Assembly: GCF_900108225.1 (NCBI RefSeq)
Contig: NZ_FNUZ01000004.1
Span: 1 to 64,000 of the forward strand
Length of the DNA: 64,000 bases
Direction: 5' to 3'
DNA from: Thalassococcus halodurans
GTDB lineage: Bacteria > Pseudomonadota > Alphaproteobacteria > Rhodobacterales > Rhodobacteraceae
The notes beneath the pieces are model-generated. The model searched no databases and had not been told where the DNA came from. It saw only the letters and a list, made by a program, of their open reading frames with translations. The position numbers were made by a program, and so were the translations under genes. Shown in pieces: positions 44,074-52,810 of the stretch. Each line of letters starts with the position of its first letter. The stretch's first letter is position 1.

Positions 44074-44382
44074 ATGGCAAAGAACCTCGGGGCAACCACA
44101 CTGAAAAGCCGAAAAAGATCGGGCAACCCGATGCGCGACTATGACAACCTACCGCCAGAACTGCGCCGCTGGCTGTCCGAGGCCGCCCTGCCATGGCGCC
44201 CGAAATCTGTTCAGCAGGCCTACCAAAAGGCCGTCGCCCGAACGGGCAACCCGCAGTCAGCCCTCGCCGAATTGAACCGATTGCAAGAGGTCCTCATCTC
44301 CAAAGACGCCAGCCGGATTTGGGGCAGGGACCATCCGGATGTGAAACTTAATAGCTTGTGGTGCGGAAGAAGATTTCGATGA
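44074..44382 (+). CDS. DUF6525 family protein
   Basis: 102 residues, basic N-terminus MAKNLGATTLKSRKRSGNPM, then YDNLPPELRRWLSEAALPWRPKSVQQAYQKA and ELNRLQEVLISKDASRIWG. This matches a small soluble family I recall from Rhodobacteraceae, without known function; basic and helical, possibly nucleic-acid binding. The frame is open 49 codons upstream, through the terminator, but GAAGG before 44074 decides the start. The last ~13 residues (KLNSLWCGRRFR) do not look like the family and mark the edge of an AT-rich insert. Confidence 0.75.
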   Translation: MAKNLGATTLKSRKRSGNPMRDYDNLPPELRRWLSEAALPWRPKSVQQAYQKAVARTGNPQSALAELNRLQEVLISKDASRIWGRDHPDVKLNSLWCGRRFR

Positions 44383-44409
44383 GCAGTGGAAGATAATCGG
44401 AAAGGAAGT

Positions 44410-44901
44410 TCAAACCATTGAGTTGGCTGCAGTAAAAATCCCTACAATGAATAGTGAAAGTGAACTGATGGCAAATAGAATGGCAAGTCCATGAAATACA
44501 AACCCAGTCCGTGTCCATCCCGCATGCGAAGTGGTCTTTTCAACAAAAGGATAGTCTAAGGAAAGTGTGGTCGAAGATGAGGCTGACGCATGACTGAAAT
44601 TGGTCAGGTAGCTGCAAAATGAAGTTAAACACGATGCGATCAGCCCATATGCGAAAAATTTGATAGCGAAGATCACTTCATTTAAAATGCCATTTGTCGA
44701 TAACTCAGCAAATAACGACGAGACAAAAGCCAGCAGGGCGACGATTGCTCCACCATTCAACAGAAAGAGATTTCGAATAGCGAAGTTGGCGCTTTCGACT
44801 GCGTCCCTGCTTTGATCCCTGAAATGTGCAATTTGCATGTCGTGAAACATGCGGACGTAGTCTTTTTCGACCTTGTTCGTATTTGTTTCTTTGTCAGTCA
44901 T
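44410..44901 (-). CDS. AT-rich small membrane protein, function unknown
   Basis: 163 residues from the ATG at 44901; a longer start at 44937 is open but lacks support. An N-terminal charged helix (VEKDYVRMFHDMQIAHFRDQSRDAVESA) precedes three transmembrane segments: LFLLNGGAIVALLAFVSSLFA, a second with FFAYGLIASCLTSFCSYL, and a third with LAILFAISSLSLFIVGIF. The helix-then-LLNGGA layout occurs in lone accessory proteins and resembles SLATT-like membrane effectors in architecture only. Codon use is far AT-richer than fnrL and DUF6525 next to it, indicating transfer. Convergent with DUF6525. Confidence 0.62.
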   Translation of the reverse strand: MTDKETNTNKVEKDYVRMFHDMQIAHFRDQSRDAVESANFAIRNLFLLNGGAIVALLAFVSSLFAELSTNGILNEVIFAIKFFAYGLIASCLTSFCSYLTNFSHASASSSTTLSLDYPFVEKTTSHAGWTRTGFVFHGLAILFAISSLSLFIVGIFTAANSMV

Positions 44902-44964
44902 ACAAGTGCTCGAAAAGTGAATAGCTCTAAAATTCAAATTCTTGATTACAGGAACTATCCCAGT

Positions 44965-45705
44965 TCAAACAATCATCCCGCCGTCTTCATCATCGCCAGT
45001 CTCGGCCAGTAGGGCCCCTAGATCAGGGATGGTGATGGCGCGTTTGCCCTCGATACCGATGATGCCGTCGTTCTTCAGTTTGGTCAGCTGGCGGCTGACG
45101 GTCTCAATCGTCAGGCCCAGATAGTTCGCCATCGCTTCACGCGTGATGGGCAGTTCGATGCGGGATGAATTGCCCATGACCTCGCCATCAGGGCGGATCG
45201 TGCGTTTGACCATCAGGGTCAGCAGCGATGCAATCCGTTCGCGTGCAGTCTTCCGGCCCAACAGCAGCATCCAATCCCGCGCCGCGTCCAACTCGTCCAG
45301 CGCCATTTCCAACAGGCGTTCGCGCACGTGGGGCAGGTCTTCTAGCAGTTTCTCAAACGGCTTGCGCTGGAAGCAGCACAGCGTCACATCCGACACCGCC
45401 GTCACATCATATTGCAACGTGTCGCGACCCGGACGGCCGATGAAATCAGAGGGCAGCAAAAGCCCCACCATCTGCGTGCGCCCGTCCTCGATCGACCGTG
45501 TCAGCGTCGCTGTGCCCGCCACGATAGAGGCCACGTTCTGCAACGGCTCACCCCTGATCGCGATGGTCTGGCCCGCGGGATAGGATTTGTAGAACTTGAT
45601 CTTGTTCAGTTGCTCAAGTTCGTCGGTTTCGCAACGGGAGCAAACAGCACGATGCCGGATCGGACAATCACCACACTCGGAAAATTCGATTTTTGCAGTG
45701 TTCAT
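44965..45705 (-). CDS. fnrL: FNR-type oxygen-sensing regulator
   Basis: 246 residues, Crp/Fnr family. Cysteines for the 4Fe-4S cluster are C11, C14, C22 and C25 near the N-terminus plus C110/C111 in DVTLCCF. A cyclic nucleotide-binding-like beta roll follows, then the HTH with TREAMANYLGLTIETVSRQLTKL, whose ETVSR recognition helix is that of FNR. It activates microaerobic genes when the cluster is intact. The FNR box between it and hemN lies only 10 bases upstream of its start codon, suited to autorepression. Confidence 0.95.
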   Translation of the reverse strand: MNTAKIEFSECGDCPIRHRAVCSRCETDELEQLNKIKFYKSYPAGQTIAIRGEPLQNVASIVAGTATLTRSIEDGRTQMVGLLLPSDFIGRPGRDTLQYDVTAVSDVTLCCFQRKPFEKLLEDLPHVRERLLEMALDELDAARDWMLLLGRKTARERIASLLTLMVKRTIRPDGEVMGNSSRIELPITREAMANYLGLTIETVSRQLTKLKNDGIIGIEGKRAITIPDLGALLAETGDDEDGGMIV

Positions 45706-45714
45706 GGCGTGCCT

Positions 45715-45728
45715 TTGATCTGGGTCAA
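45715..45728 (+). promoter_or_regulatory. FNR box between fnrL and hemN
   Basis: TTGAT-CTGG-GTCAA. Its centre is about 42 bases before the hemN ATG at 45764, so a class II start would fall at or next to the start codon. For fnrL it lies just before the ATG, where binding would block. Confidence 0.85.
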
Positions 45729-45763
45729 GGAAAGTGGTCGATCAGTTCCCTAGCAAGAACGCT

Positions 45764-47107
45764 ATGGAACATAAAACGCACCTTCGTCGTCTGGGGCTAT
45801 TTGACGCTAAAGTCCCGAGATTCACAAGCTACCCACCTGCAAATAGGTTTTCGGGTGACATTGATGTCGCGACGACCCAAAGCTGGCTGACCGCCACGCC
45901 ACATGGGAGCGAGGTGTCGCTTTATATCCACATCCCGTTTTGCCGCAGGTTGTGCTACTTCTGTGCGTGCCGGACGCAAGGCACCAAGACAGACGCACCG
46001 TTAGAGCGTTACGTGCGTACCTTGATCGCAGAAATCGACATGGTGCGCGAACAGCTTCCGGTTGATGTCACCGTGCGCCGTCTGCATTTCGGCGGCGGCA
46101 CGCCCACGTTGTTGTCGCCCGACTATCTGACCGCATTGCTAGATGCCTTGCACGGGTCATTCGGGCTGGACGATCTGGATGAGTTCTCGGTCGAGATTGA
46201 CCCGACCGAGGTGGACAAGGCCCGCATCGACGTTCTGGCCCGCTACGGCATGAACCGCGCCAGCCTTGGCGTGCAGGACTTCGATCCGCGTGTGCAAAAG
46301 GCCATCGGGCGCGAACAGGGGTTCGATACAACCCGCGCCACAGTCGATCTGCTGGCCGAGGCCGGTATCGACGAGGTGAACATCGATCTTCTTTACGGGT
46401 TGCCCTTCCAGACCATGGGCAGTCTTGAAAAGACGATTGATCAGGTGCTGCAACTGAACGCATCGCGCCTTGCGCTTTATGGCTATGCCCATGTGCCATG
46501 GGTGTCGAAACGTCAGGTCGTTATTCCGTTCGAGGCGCTTCCAGATCCCGAAACCCGCTTTGATCTGTTTGAACGTGCGCAAAAGCTGTTGCTGGGGCAG
46601 GGCTATCTGCAAGTGGGCATCGACCATTTTGCCCGTCCACACGACGGTCTGGCCCGAGCGATGATCGACCGGCGACTGGCGCGCTCTTTCCAGGGGTATA
46701 CCGATGACCGCGTGCCACGCCTGATCGGGCTGGGGGCCTCGTCGATTTCGAAATACCCCGAGGGCTATGTCCAGAACCAGCCCGCAACGGCGATGTATCA
46801 GGGCATGATCGAAGCAGGCCGTCTGGCCGCCGCCCGTGGTGTCGTTCTGACGCCCGAGGATTGCGCCCGGGGTGCGCTGATCGAACAGTTGATGTGCTAC
46901 TTCGATGCGTCGCTGTCTGCCTTGCACGATCCCTATCCGGCTGCAGGCCAATGGTTGGCCCATCTTGCCGATGAATACCCGGAAGCCATCGATTTCGACG
47001 GCGACCGTCTGTCACTGCGCCGATGGGCACGTCCCTTGGTTCGGATCATGGCCGCTCAGCTGGGCCAGACCCGCACCACGCCCGATACCTACAGTGCTGC
47101 TATCTAA
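45764..47107 (+). CDS. hemN: Oxygen-independent coproporphyrinogen III oxidase
   Basis: 447 residues, radical SAM. The cluster motif is C60-RRL-C64-YF-C67 in YIHIPFCRRLCYFCACR, and GGGTPTLLS follows. It decarboxylates two propionates of coproporphyrinogen III without oxygen and so supplies haem for cbb3 oxidase at low oxygen. True HemN rather than HemW is supported by the full length and the CxxxCxxCxC pattern. The ATG at 45764 is chosen over 45734 because the FNR box would make 45734 untranscribed; little Shine-Dalgarno sequence is present. Confidence 0.94.
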   Translation: MEHKTHLRRLGLFDAKVPRFTSYPPANRFSGDIDVATTQSWLTATPHGSEVSLYIHIPFCRRLCYFCACRTQGTKTDAPLERYVRTLIAEIDMVREQLPVDVTVRRLHFGGGTPTLLSPDYLTALLDALHGSFGLDDLDEFSVEIDPTEVDKARIDVLARYGMNRASLGVQDFDPRVQKAIGREQGFDTTRATVDLLAEAGIDEVNIDLLYGLPFQTMGSLEKTIDQVLQLNASRLALYGYAHVPWVSKRQVVIPFEALPDPETRFDLFERAQKLLLGQGYLQVGIDHFARPHDGLARAMIDRRLARSFQGYTDDRVPRLIGLGASSISKYPEGYVQNQPATAMYQGMIEAGRLAAARGVVLTPEDCARGALIEQLMCYFDASLSALHDPYPAAGQWLAHLADEYPEAIDFDGDRLSLRRWARPLVRIMAAQLGQTRTTPDTYSAAI

Positions 47108-47992
47108 TCACTTGTTGGCGTAGACGGCGCAGTGACAGCCTGATTTCCGCAACTCCGCACAGAGCGTCCACGCGCTGTTGCGGTCCGGCCTGCCGATCCG
47201 CGCAATGATATAGCGGCCACTGGCCGAGGCGCGGCTTTTCTCGGACAGGTAATCCACTTTTTCCTTGGTCACCTTGACCCGACAGGCCGAGGGAAGGGAT
47301 TTGATCTTGCTCTGGGCATGGGCTTTGGTCGTCCCGAACCCCACCTGCACGCCCCAGGGCTGGATCGCAGGCTCGGGCCGTTTGAAGGCGGTCAACCGGC
47401 GGTTCAACGCCAGATCATGGCAGGCGCGATCAAAGGGCACGTCCTTTTGCAGGCTGAAATCATGCGCCTCGGGTGGTTCATCGCGCCACGTCTCGGCGGT
47501 CAGACCGGTGATGATCTGCACATAGTCAATGGTTTCCCGCGCCAGACCGCCTGTGCCGGCAATCAACCCCTCGGCTCGCCGCTCGCCCCCGTTATAGGCC
47601 ACCGCCGCCAACCCCTCATTGCCGAACCGGCGCACCAACTCGCCCAGATACTGCGCCGAAAACTCGATCGCCATAGCGGGGTTGTAGCTGTCCTTCAGCC
47701 CGCGCAACGCTGCGGTGCTGTCGATAAACTGCGCAATCCCACGGGCATTGGCATGGGACAGTGCGTTGGGATCGAACCGGCTTTCCTGCCACAAAAGTCG
47801 TGCAAGGAAATGCGGATTCAGCCCATTGCGATCTGAAAATTTGGCAATCGCCTGACAGGTGTCATGCACGAAATGGCTGGGGCGGATGCATTCCTTTTGG
47901 CCGAACGTCCCCGAACTGCAAAGCGTCCCCGGCTCGGCCCAAGCGGCCGAGGCAATGAGAAACCAGAACAGAACACCGATAAAATGACGCAT
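47108..47992 (-). CDS. Lytic transglycosylase domain protein
   Basis: 294 residues with a signal peptide (ending near AWAEP). The SLT domain has the catalytic Glu in ARLLWQESRFDPNALS, then ARGIAQFIDSTAA and AVAYNGGERR. It cleaves peptidoglycan between MurNAc and GlcNAc. The C-terminal ~80 residues contain cysteines and a segment (SGRYIIARIGRPDR) resembling a SPOR-like tail. It abuts the convergent hemN stop codon. GAGG precedes the ATG. Confidence 0.87.
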   Translation of the reverse strand: MRHFIGVLFWFLIASAAWAEPGTLCSSGTFGQKECIRPSHFVHDTCQAIAKFSDRNGLNPHFLARLLWQESRFDPNALSHANARGIAQFIDSTAALRGLKDSYNPAMAIEFSAQYLGELVRRFGNEGLAAVAYNGGERRAEGLIAGTGGLARETIDYVQIITGLTAETWRDEPPEAHDFSLQKDVPFDRACHDLALNRRLTAFKRPEPAIQPWGVQVGFGTTKAHAQSKIKSLPSACRVKVTKEKVDYLSEKSRASASGRYIIARIGRPDRNSAWTLCAELRKSGCHCAVYANK

Positions 47993-48124
47993 AACACCTC
48001 AGAAACTGTGCCAGAGGGGCAGTTTGCGTCAACTCACACTTTTCACTCAGCCCGCAAGGGATTAGGTGGGATACAAGGCTTTTCGGCGGGCACATGCCGA
48101 AGATGCAGCAGTGAAGGAGTGTGA

Positions 48125-49369
48125 ATGTCCTTTTTCGGTAAGCTCAAGCAGCGTTTGATGCGGTCCTCGTCCAAGCTGGAAGAGGGGCTCGATGCCATTG
48201 TCGCCGAAGGCGCAGAGGAAGAAACGCCCCCTCAGCCTGAACCGGCAACAGTACAAACGCCAGACCCCGAAAAAACGCCCGAGCCTGCACCCGCCGCCGA
48301 TCCCGCACCTGTCGAGGAGACGCCGGAGCCGGTCGCCGACGCCACACCGGAACCCGCCCCAGGGCCGGAGCCTGTTATTGAGGCGGACCCTATGGTCGAA
48401 CCCGAGCCCACGCCCGAACCGACACCAGAACCCGAGCCGGTCCTCGCGCCGGAAACAGTCGTCGCCGACAGCCCCGAGCCCGCCAAACCCGGTCTCATCG
48501 GTCGTCTTCTGGGTCGCAAAGAACCATCCGAGCCGCGTCGCGTCCTTGACGACGACATGCTGGAACAGCTCGAAGAACTGCTCATCGCCTCGGATATGGG
48601 CGTCGACACCGCGCTCCGCGTTTCGGCCAACCTTGCAGAAGGCCGCATGGGCAAAAAGGTCTCGACCCGCGAAATCAAAGACCTGCTCGCCGCAGAAGTC
48701 GCCCGTATCATGGAGCCCGTGGCCAAACCCCTGCCGCTTTATCCGACCAAACCGCAGGTCGTGCTGGTCGTGGGCGTCAACGGCTCGGGCAAAACCACCA
48801 CCATCGGCAAACTCGCCTCGCAATTCCGCGCTGCTGGCAAAAAGGTTGTCATCGCCGCTGGCGACACCTTCCGCGCCGCCGCCGTCGAACAACTTCAGGT
48901 CTGGGGCGACCGCGCAGGCGTGCCTGTCCTGACAGCGCCCGAAGGCTCCGATCCCGCGAGCCTCGCGTTTGATGCCATGACCCGCGCACAGGCCGACGGC
49001 GCCGATCTTCTGATGATCGACACCGCAGGCCGCCTGCAAAACCGCGCCGACCTGATGGAAGAACTGGCCAAAATCGTCCGTGTCATTCGCAAAAAAGATC
49101 CCGACGCGCCGCACAACACACTGCTCGTCCTCGACGCCACCACCGGCCAGAACGCAATCAGTCAGGTCGAAACCTTCCAGAAGCTGGCCGATGTCTCGGG
49201 GCTTGTTATGACCAAACTCGACGGCACCGCCAAAGGTGGCGTTCTGGTCGCACTGGCCGATAAATTCGGCCTGCCGATCCACGCCATCGGTGTAGGCGAA
49301 CAAATCGACGACCTCGCCCCCTTTGATCCACAAGACTTCGCCGCTGCCCTGACCGGCAAAGACCTCTGA
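48125..49369 (+). CDS. ftsY: Signal recognition particle receptor FtsY
   Basis: 414 residues. After MSFFGKLKQRLMRSSSKLEEGLD comes an acidic Glu/Pro/Ala-rich A domain (about 30-120), then the N and G domains: GVNGSGKTTTIGKLA at about 216, DTFRAAAVEQL, IDTAGRLQNR and TKLDGTAKGG. It docks ribosome-SRP complexes at the inner membrane by GTP-dependent pairing with Ffh. AAGGAG precedes the ATG. Confidence 0.96.
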   Translation: MSFFGKLKQRLMRSSSKLEEGLDAIVAEGAEEETPPQPEPATVQTPDPEKTPEPAPAADPAPVEETPEPVADATPEPAPGPEPVIEADPMVEPEPTPEPTPEPEPVLAPETVVADSPEPAKPGLIGRLLGRKEPSEPRRVLDDDMLEQLEELLIASDMGVDTALRVSANLAEGRMGKKVSTREIKDLLAAEVARIMEPVAKPLPLYPTKPQVVLVVGVNGSGKTTTIGKLASQFRAAGKKVVIAAGDTFRAAAVEQLQVWGDRAGVPVLTAPEGSDPASLAFDAMTRAQADGADLLMIDTAGRLQNRADLMEELAKIVRVIRKKDPDAPHNTLLVLDATTGQNAISQVETFQKLADVSGLVMTKLDGTAKGGVLVALADKFGLPIHAIGVGEQIDDLAPFDPQDFAAALTGKDL

Positions 49370-49379
49370 TCTTCATCTG

Positions 49380-49432
49380 TCCACAAATACTCCGGGGTGA
49401 ATTGGCCAAAGGCCAAGAGGGGCAGCGCCCCT
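49380..49432 (-). repeat. Intergenic REP-like palindromic element, copy 2
   Basis: Inverted relative to 11557-11615, with the same part order: CACAAATACTCCGGGG, TTGGCCAAAGGCCAA and GGGGCAGCGCCCC. It lies between ftsY and the EamA gene. Confidence 0.6.
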
Positions 49433-49457
49433 CCACCCGGCAGACAGGGCGCACAAC

Positions 49458-50357
49458 ATGAGCGACTATCTCATCTCTCTCGAAGGCTCCGAGGCGGGGC
49501 ACAACGTCGCCCTCATACTGGCACTGTTGGCCGCCTTCCTGCATGCGCTCTTCGGTGCGTTGCAAAAGGGCCGACACGACCCGTGGCTCAGCCGCGGGGC
49601 GATTGACGCCAGCTATGGCCTGATGGCTGCGCCTTTTGCGCTGTTTGTCGTTCCTTGGCCCGAACAACATATGTGGCCGATCTTCGGGATCGTGTTCTGT
49701 ATACACCTGATATACAAGATTTTACAGGCATATGCCTACACCAAGGGCGCCTATACCGTGGTCTATCCCGTGGTCCGTGGTACCGGACCGCTCTTCACCG
49801 TCATCGGCGCCTATTGGCTGTTTGGCGAAACGTTTTCACTGACCCAATGGGCGGGTGTTGGCGTGTTGATCTCGGGCATCTTCGGGCTGGCGATCTACAA
49901 CTACATCTTCCTTGTCACCGAACGCGACACGCTGAACATCGCGTTGTTTTTTGCGGTTTGCACAGGGCTTTTTGTAGCGCTCTACACCACCTATGACGCC
50001 TACGGCATCCGCGCCACCGCCGACCCGTTCACCTTCCTTGCGTGGTTCTTCATGATCGATGGCATTGCCATGCCGATCTATGCGGCGTGGCGCTATCGCA
50101 AGATGGCGGACAAACCCGACCTCGGGCCTTTGGCGCTACGGGGTTTTGTGGGCGGCATCGTCGCGTTCTTCAGTTTTGGCGCAATCATGCTGGCGACCCG
50201 TCTGGATAAAGTGGGCGAAGCAGCAGTCTTGCGCGAAACATCAACCGTTTTTGCCGCCCTCATCGGCTGGCTGGTGCTGAAAGAAACCGTGGGTCCCCGA
50301 CGCATCGCCTTGATGGCGCTGATCGCTTTGGGCGCGGTCATCGTTGAGTTCGGCTGA
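49458..50357 (+). CDS. DMT superfamily (EamA) transporter
   Basis: 299 residues, ten transmembrane helices in two EamA repeats. VVYPVVRGTGPLFTVIGAYWLFGE and TSTVFAALIGWLVLKETVG are the conserved ends of the two halves. It probably exports a metabolite or amino acid; substrate unknown. IspZ follows 36 bases on, so the two may be co-transcribed. Confidence 0.85.
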   Translation: MSDYLISLEGSEAGHNVALILALLAAFLHALFGALQKGRHDPWLSRGAIDASYGLMAAPFALFVVPWPEQHMWPIFGIVFCIHLIYKILQAYAYTKGAYTVVYPVVRGTGPLFTVIGAYWLFGETFSLTQWAGVGVLISGIFGLAIYNYIFLVTERDTLNIALFFAVCTGLFVALYTTYDAYGIRATADPFTFLAWFFMIDGIAMPIYAAWRYRKMADKPDLGPLALRGFVGGIVAFFSFGAIMLATRLDKVGEAAVLRETSTVFAALIGWLVLKETVGPRRIALMALIALGAVIVEFG

Positions 50358-50393
50358 CATCCGGCCCATATAAGCGAAAGCAGGAGGCACCCA

Positions 50394-50996
50394 ATGGCAG
50401 AACGTGATGTGAACCCGATGTTGAAAACCGCGCTGGAACTCGGCCCCGTGCTTGGGTTCTTTGTGGCCTATCTCTGGCTCAAGGATCACGTCTTTACTAT
50501 TGGCGGCACCGAGTATGAGGGATTTATCGTTGTCACAGCGGGCTTTATCCCTGTGCTGCTGGCCTCGATGGGGGTGCTTTGGTACCTGACGGGTCACCTC
50601 AGCCGGATGCAAATCATGACGGCGGTTCTGGTGGTTGTCTTTGGCGGGCTGTCTGTCTGGCTGAACGACGAACGGTTTTTCAAGATGAAACCGACGCTGA
50701 TTTACTTCCTGTTCGGCGGCCTTCTGGCCTTTGGTCTGGCCCGTGGCCAAAGCTATCTGCGGACCGTGATGGAGGGGTTGATGCCCCTTGAACAGGAAGG
50801 CTGGATGATCCTGACCAAGCGCGTGATGCTGTTTTTCTTTGCTCTCGGGATCGCCAACGAACTGGTCTGGCGGTTCCTCAGCACGGAAACGTGGGTCTAT
50901 TTCAAAACCTTCGGCTTGTCCGCCGCACTGTTTGCGTTCTTCATGCTGCAGGGCAAACTGTTCGCGCGCTACAGCATTGACGAAGACGCCTCTTAA
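50394..50996 (+). CDS. Septation protein IspZ/YciB family
   Basis: 200 residues, about five to six transmembrane helices. LELGPVLGFFVAYLW at the start and KPTLIYFLFGGLLAFGL with TKRVMLFFFALGIANELVW are family signatures. Members affect intracellular septation and envelope integrity. CAGGAGGC precedes the ATG. It overlaps the convergent Lrp gene by four bases. Confidence 0.88.
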   Translation: MAERDVNPMLKTALELGPVLGFFVAYLWLKDHVFTIGGTEYEGFIVVTAGFIPVLLASMGVLWYLTGHLSRMQIMTAVLVVVFGGLSVWLNDERFFKMKPTLIYFLFGGLLAFGLARGQSYLRTVMEGLMPLEQEGWMILTKRVMLFFFALGIANELVWRFLSTETWVYFKTFGLSAALFAFFMLQGKLFARYSIDEDAS

Positions 50997-51427
50997 CCAG
51001 AGCGTTCGATTTTCGTCGACAGGTGGATCAGGCTTTCCGAGCTTTTGACCCCGGACGCCTGACCGATCTGGTCCAGCACGAAATCCAGCGCCTCGGTCGA
51101 GGGTGAGGATACTTCGACAATCATATCCACGCGGCCCGACACTGTGTGCACCGATTCAATCCCTGCAAGGGTTTTCAGACGCGACAGCACAGATGCACCT
51201 GCGTTCGGTTCGACGCAAATCATCACCGTCGCACGGATCGCGGATTTCAGTATCTCGCCTTTGCGAATGGTGAAACCAGCAATCACCTTGTTCGTCACAA
51301 GCCGGTCAATCCGCGCCTGAACCGTCGTGCGGGCAATCCCCAGACGCCGCCCCAGTTCGGAAACGGGCGTGCGCGCGTTTTGCGCCAAAAGGACAATCAG
51401 CTTTCTGTCTGTGTCGTCTAACTGCAT
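50993..51427 (-). CDS. Lrp/AsnC family transcriptional regulator
   Basis: 144 residues. Helix-turn-helix TDRKLIVLLAQNARTPVSELGRRLGIARTTVQARIDRL, then the AsnC effector domain (VHTVSGRVDMIVEV). It is divergent from the decarboxylase gene across 177 bases, the classic layout of a local regulator. The ATG at 51427 has AGAGGGA upstream; an in-frame upstream start is less likely. Confidence 0.88.
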   Translation of the reverse strand: MQLDDTDRKLIVLLAQNARTPVSELGRRLGIARTTVQARIDRLVTNKVIAGFTIRKGEILKSAIRATVMICVEPNAGASVLSRLKTLAGIESVHTVSGRVDMIVEVSSPSTEALDFVLDQIGQASGVKSSESLIHLSTKIERSG

Positions 51428-51604
51428 GCCAGTCCCTCTTGTTTCGAAACCTTTGAAAGCCGTAGATCGGCACATCCATCGTCATATTTATTGTTTCTTC
51501 CGTCAATACGCTAAAACAAACTGACGAATTCGTCCAACTGCCACATGAAATCGACCGCGAAGCGGCGCACACTTGGGGAAAGACACACAAACGCAAAGGT
51601 GCCT

Positions 51605-52774
51605 ATGTCGATGCAGGACAACGATTTTTCCCGGATCATTGCCTATGTGAAATCAGAAAAGCCGGACGATCCGGTGCATTTCTTTCATCCTCGACATCTC
51701 GACCACGCGGTTAAAACGTTCCAGACCGGATTTGGCGGCATGCTGACCTATGCGGTCAAGGCAAACCCCGATCCGCTGGTTATCGCGCGGATGGTCGAAC
51801 TGGGGATGCAAGGCTTTGATGTGGCCTCACCTGCGGAAATGGCGTTGGTACGATCGGTGTCGGATACTGTTGCCTTGCACTACAACAACCCCGTCCGAAG
51901 CCTGTCCGAAATCGTGGCGGCGGAACGGCACGGCGTTCGGTCGTGGTCGGTTGACCGCGAAGACGAACTGGCCAAGCTGGCGCATCTGCCGAAGGGGCAT
52001 GAAATCGCGGTGCGTCTGCGCCTGCCTGTGAAGGGCGCAGCCTATGATTTCGGTGCGAAATACGGCGCCGATCCTGAAACGGCGGTTCTACTGCTGCAAA
52101 AGGTGCGTGACTTGGGCCTGATCCCGTCGATGACCTTCCATCCTGGCACGCAATGCGATGCTTCGGGCGTCTGGGCGCAGTACATCCGCGCCTGTGCCGA
52201 CATTGCTGCCCGCGCGGGTGTCACCCTGCGCCGCCTGAACGTGGGCGGGGGCTTTGCCGCCAACCGCCTGGGCATTTCCCCCGATCTCTATCGCATCTTC
52301 CGTGAAATCGATCAGGCGGTGGACCAAGGTTTTGGCGCAAACCGCCCCGAATTGATTTGCGAACCGGGCCGCGCGCTGGCGACCGAGGCGTTCAGCCTGC
52401 TGGTGCGGGTCAAAGCGATGGATGAACGATGCATGACGCTGAACGACGGCATCTATGGCGGGCTGGCTGAATGGCGGGATTTGTCGGTCGGCAACCGCAT
52501 CACCTGTTTCGCGCCGGATGGCACTCTGCGTCGCGCAGACGGCATGGAGCGTATCGTCTTTGGCCCGACCTGCGACAGCCTTGATTGCCTGCCCACGCCT
52601 TTGGTCGTCCCCTGCGATCTGAGCCCCGAAGATTACATCCTGATCAGCGGCATGGGGGCCTATTCGCAGGCGACCGCCACGGGCTTTAACGGCTATGGCC
52701 ACAGCCACGTTGTTTGCCTTCAGGATCACGACACATTCGATAGGGGGGCTGGACACCGCCACGCTGCCGCCTAA
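51605..52774 (+). CDS. Ornithine/lysine decarboxylase, fold type III PLP enzyme
   Basis: 389 residues, alanine racemase-like barrel. The PLP lysine is K52 in LTYAVKANPDP; HPGTQC, the glycine-rich LNVGGGFAA, EPGRALATE and GPTCDSLD complete the site. It makes putrescine or cadaverine. The length and the FGPTCDSLD form resemble bacterial ornithine decarboxylases of the eukaryotic type. The start ATG at 51605 has AAGG six bases upstream, rather than the 20-codon longer frame. Probably controlled by the divergent Lrp protein. Confidence 0.86.
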   Translation: MSMQDNDFSRIIAYVKSEKPDDPVHFFHPRHLDHAVKTFQTGFGGMLTYAVKANPDPLVIARMVELGMQGFDVASPAEMALVRSVSDTVALHYNNPVRSLSEIVAAERHGVRSWSVDREDELAKLAHLPKGHEIAVRLRLPVKGAAYDFGAKYGADPETAVLLLQKVRDLGLIPSMTFHPGTQCDASGVWAQYIRACADIAARAGVTLRRLNVGGGFAANRLGISPDLYRIFREIDQAVDQGFGANRPELICEPGRALATEAFSLLVRVKAMDERCMTLNDGIYGGLAEWRDLSVGNRITCFAPDGTLRRADGMERIVFGPTCDSLDCLPTPLVVPCDLSPEDYILISGMGAYSQATATGFNGYGHSHVVCLQDHDTFDRGAGHRHAAA

Positions 52775-52810
52775 AGTCCCTATGACAGCGAAAAGCTAAC
52801 AGGGACAATC

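Noticed and set aside
44350-44505. A coding-looking plus-strand frame (EEDFDEQWKIIGKEV...) after DUF6525
   Set aside because: Most of it is antisense to the hydrophobic end of the membrane gene, which produces hydrophilic residues by complementarity; no start codon context.
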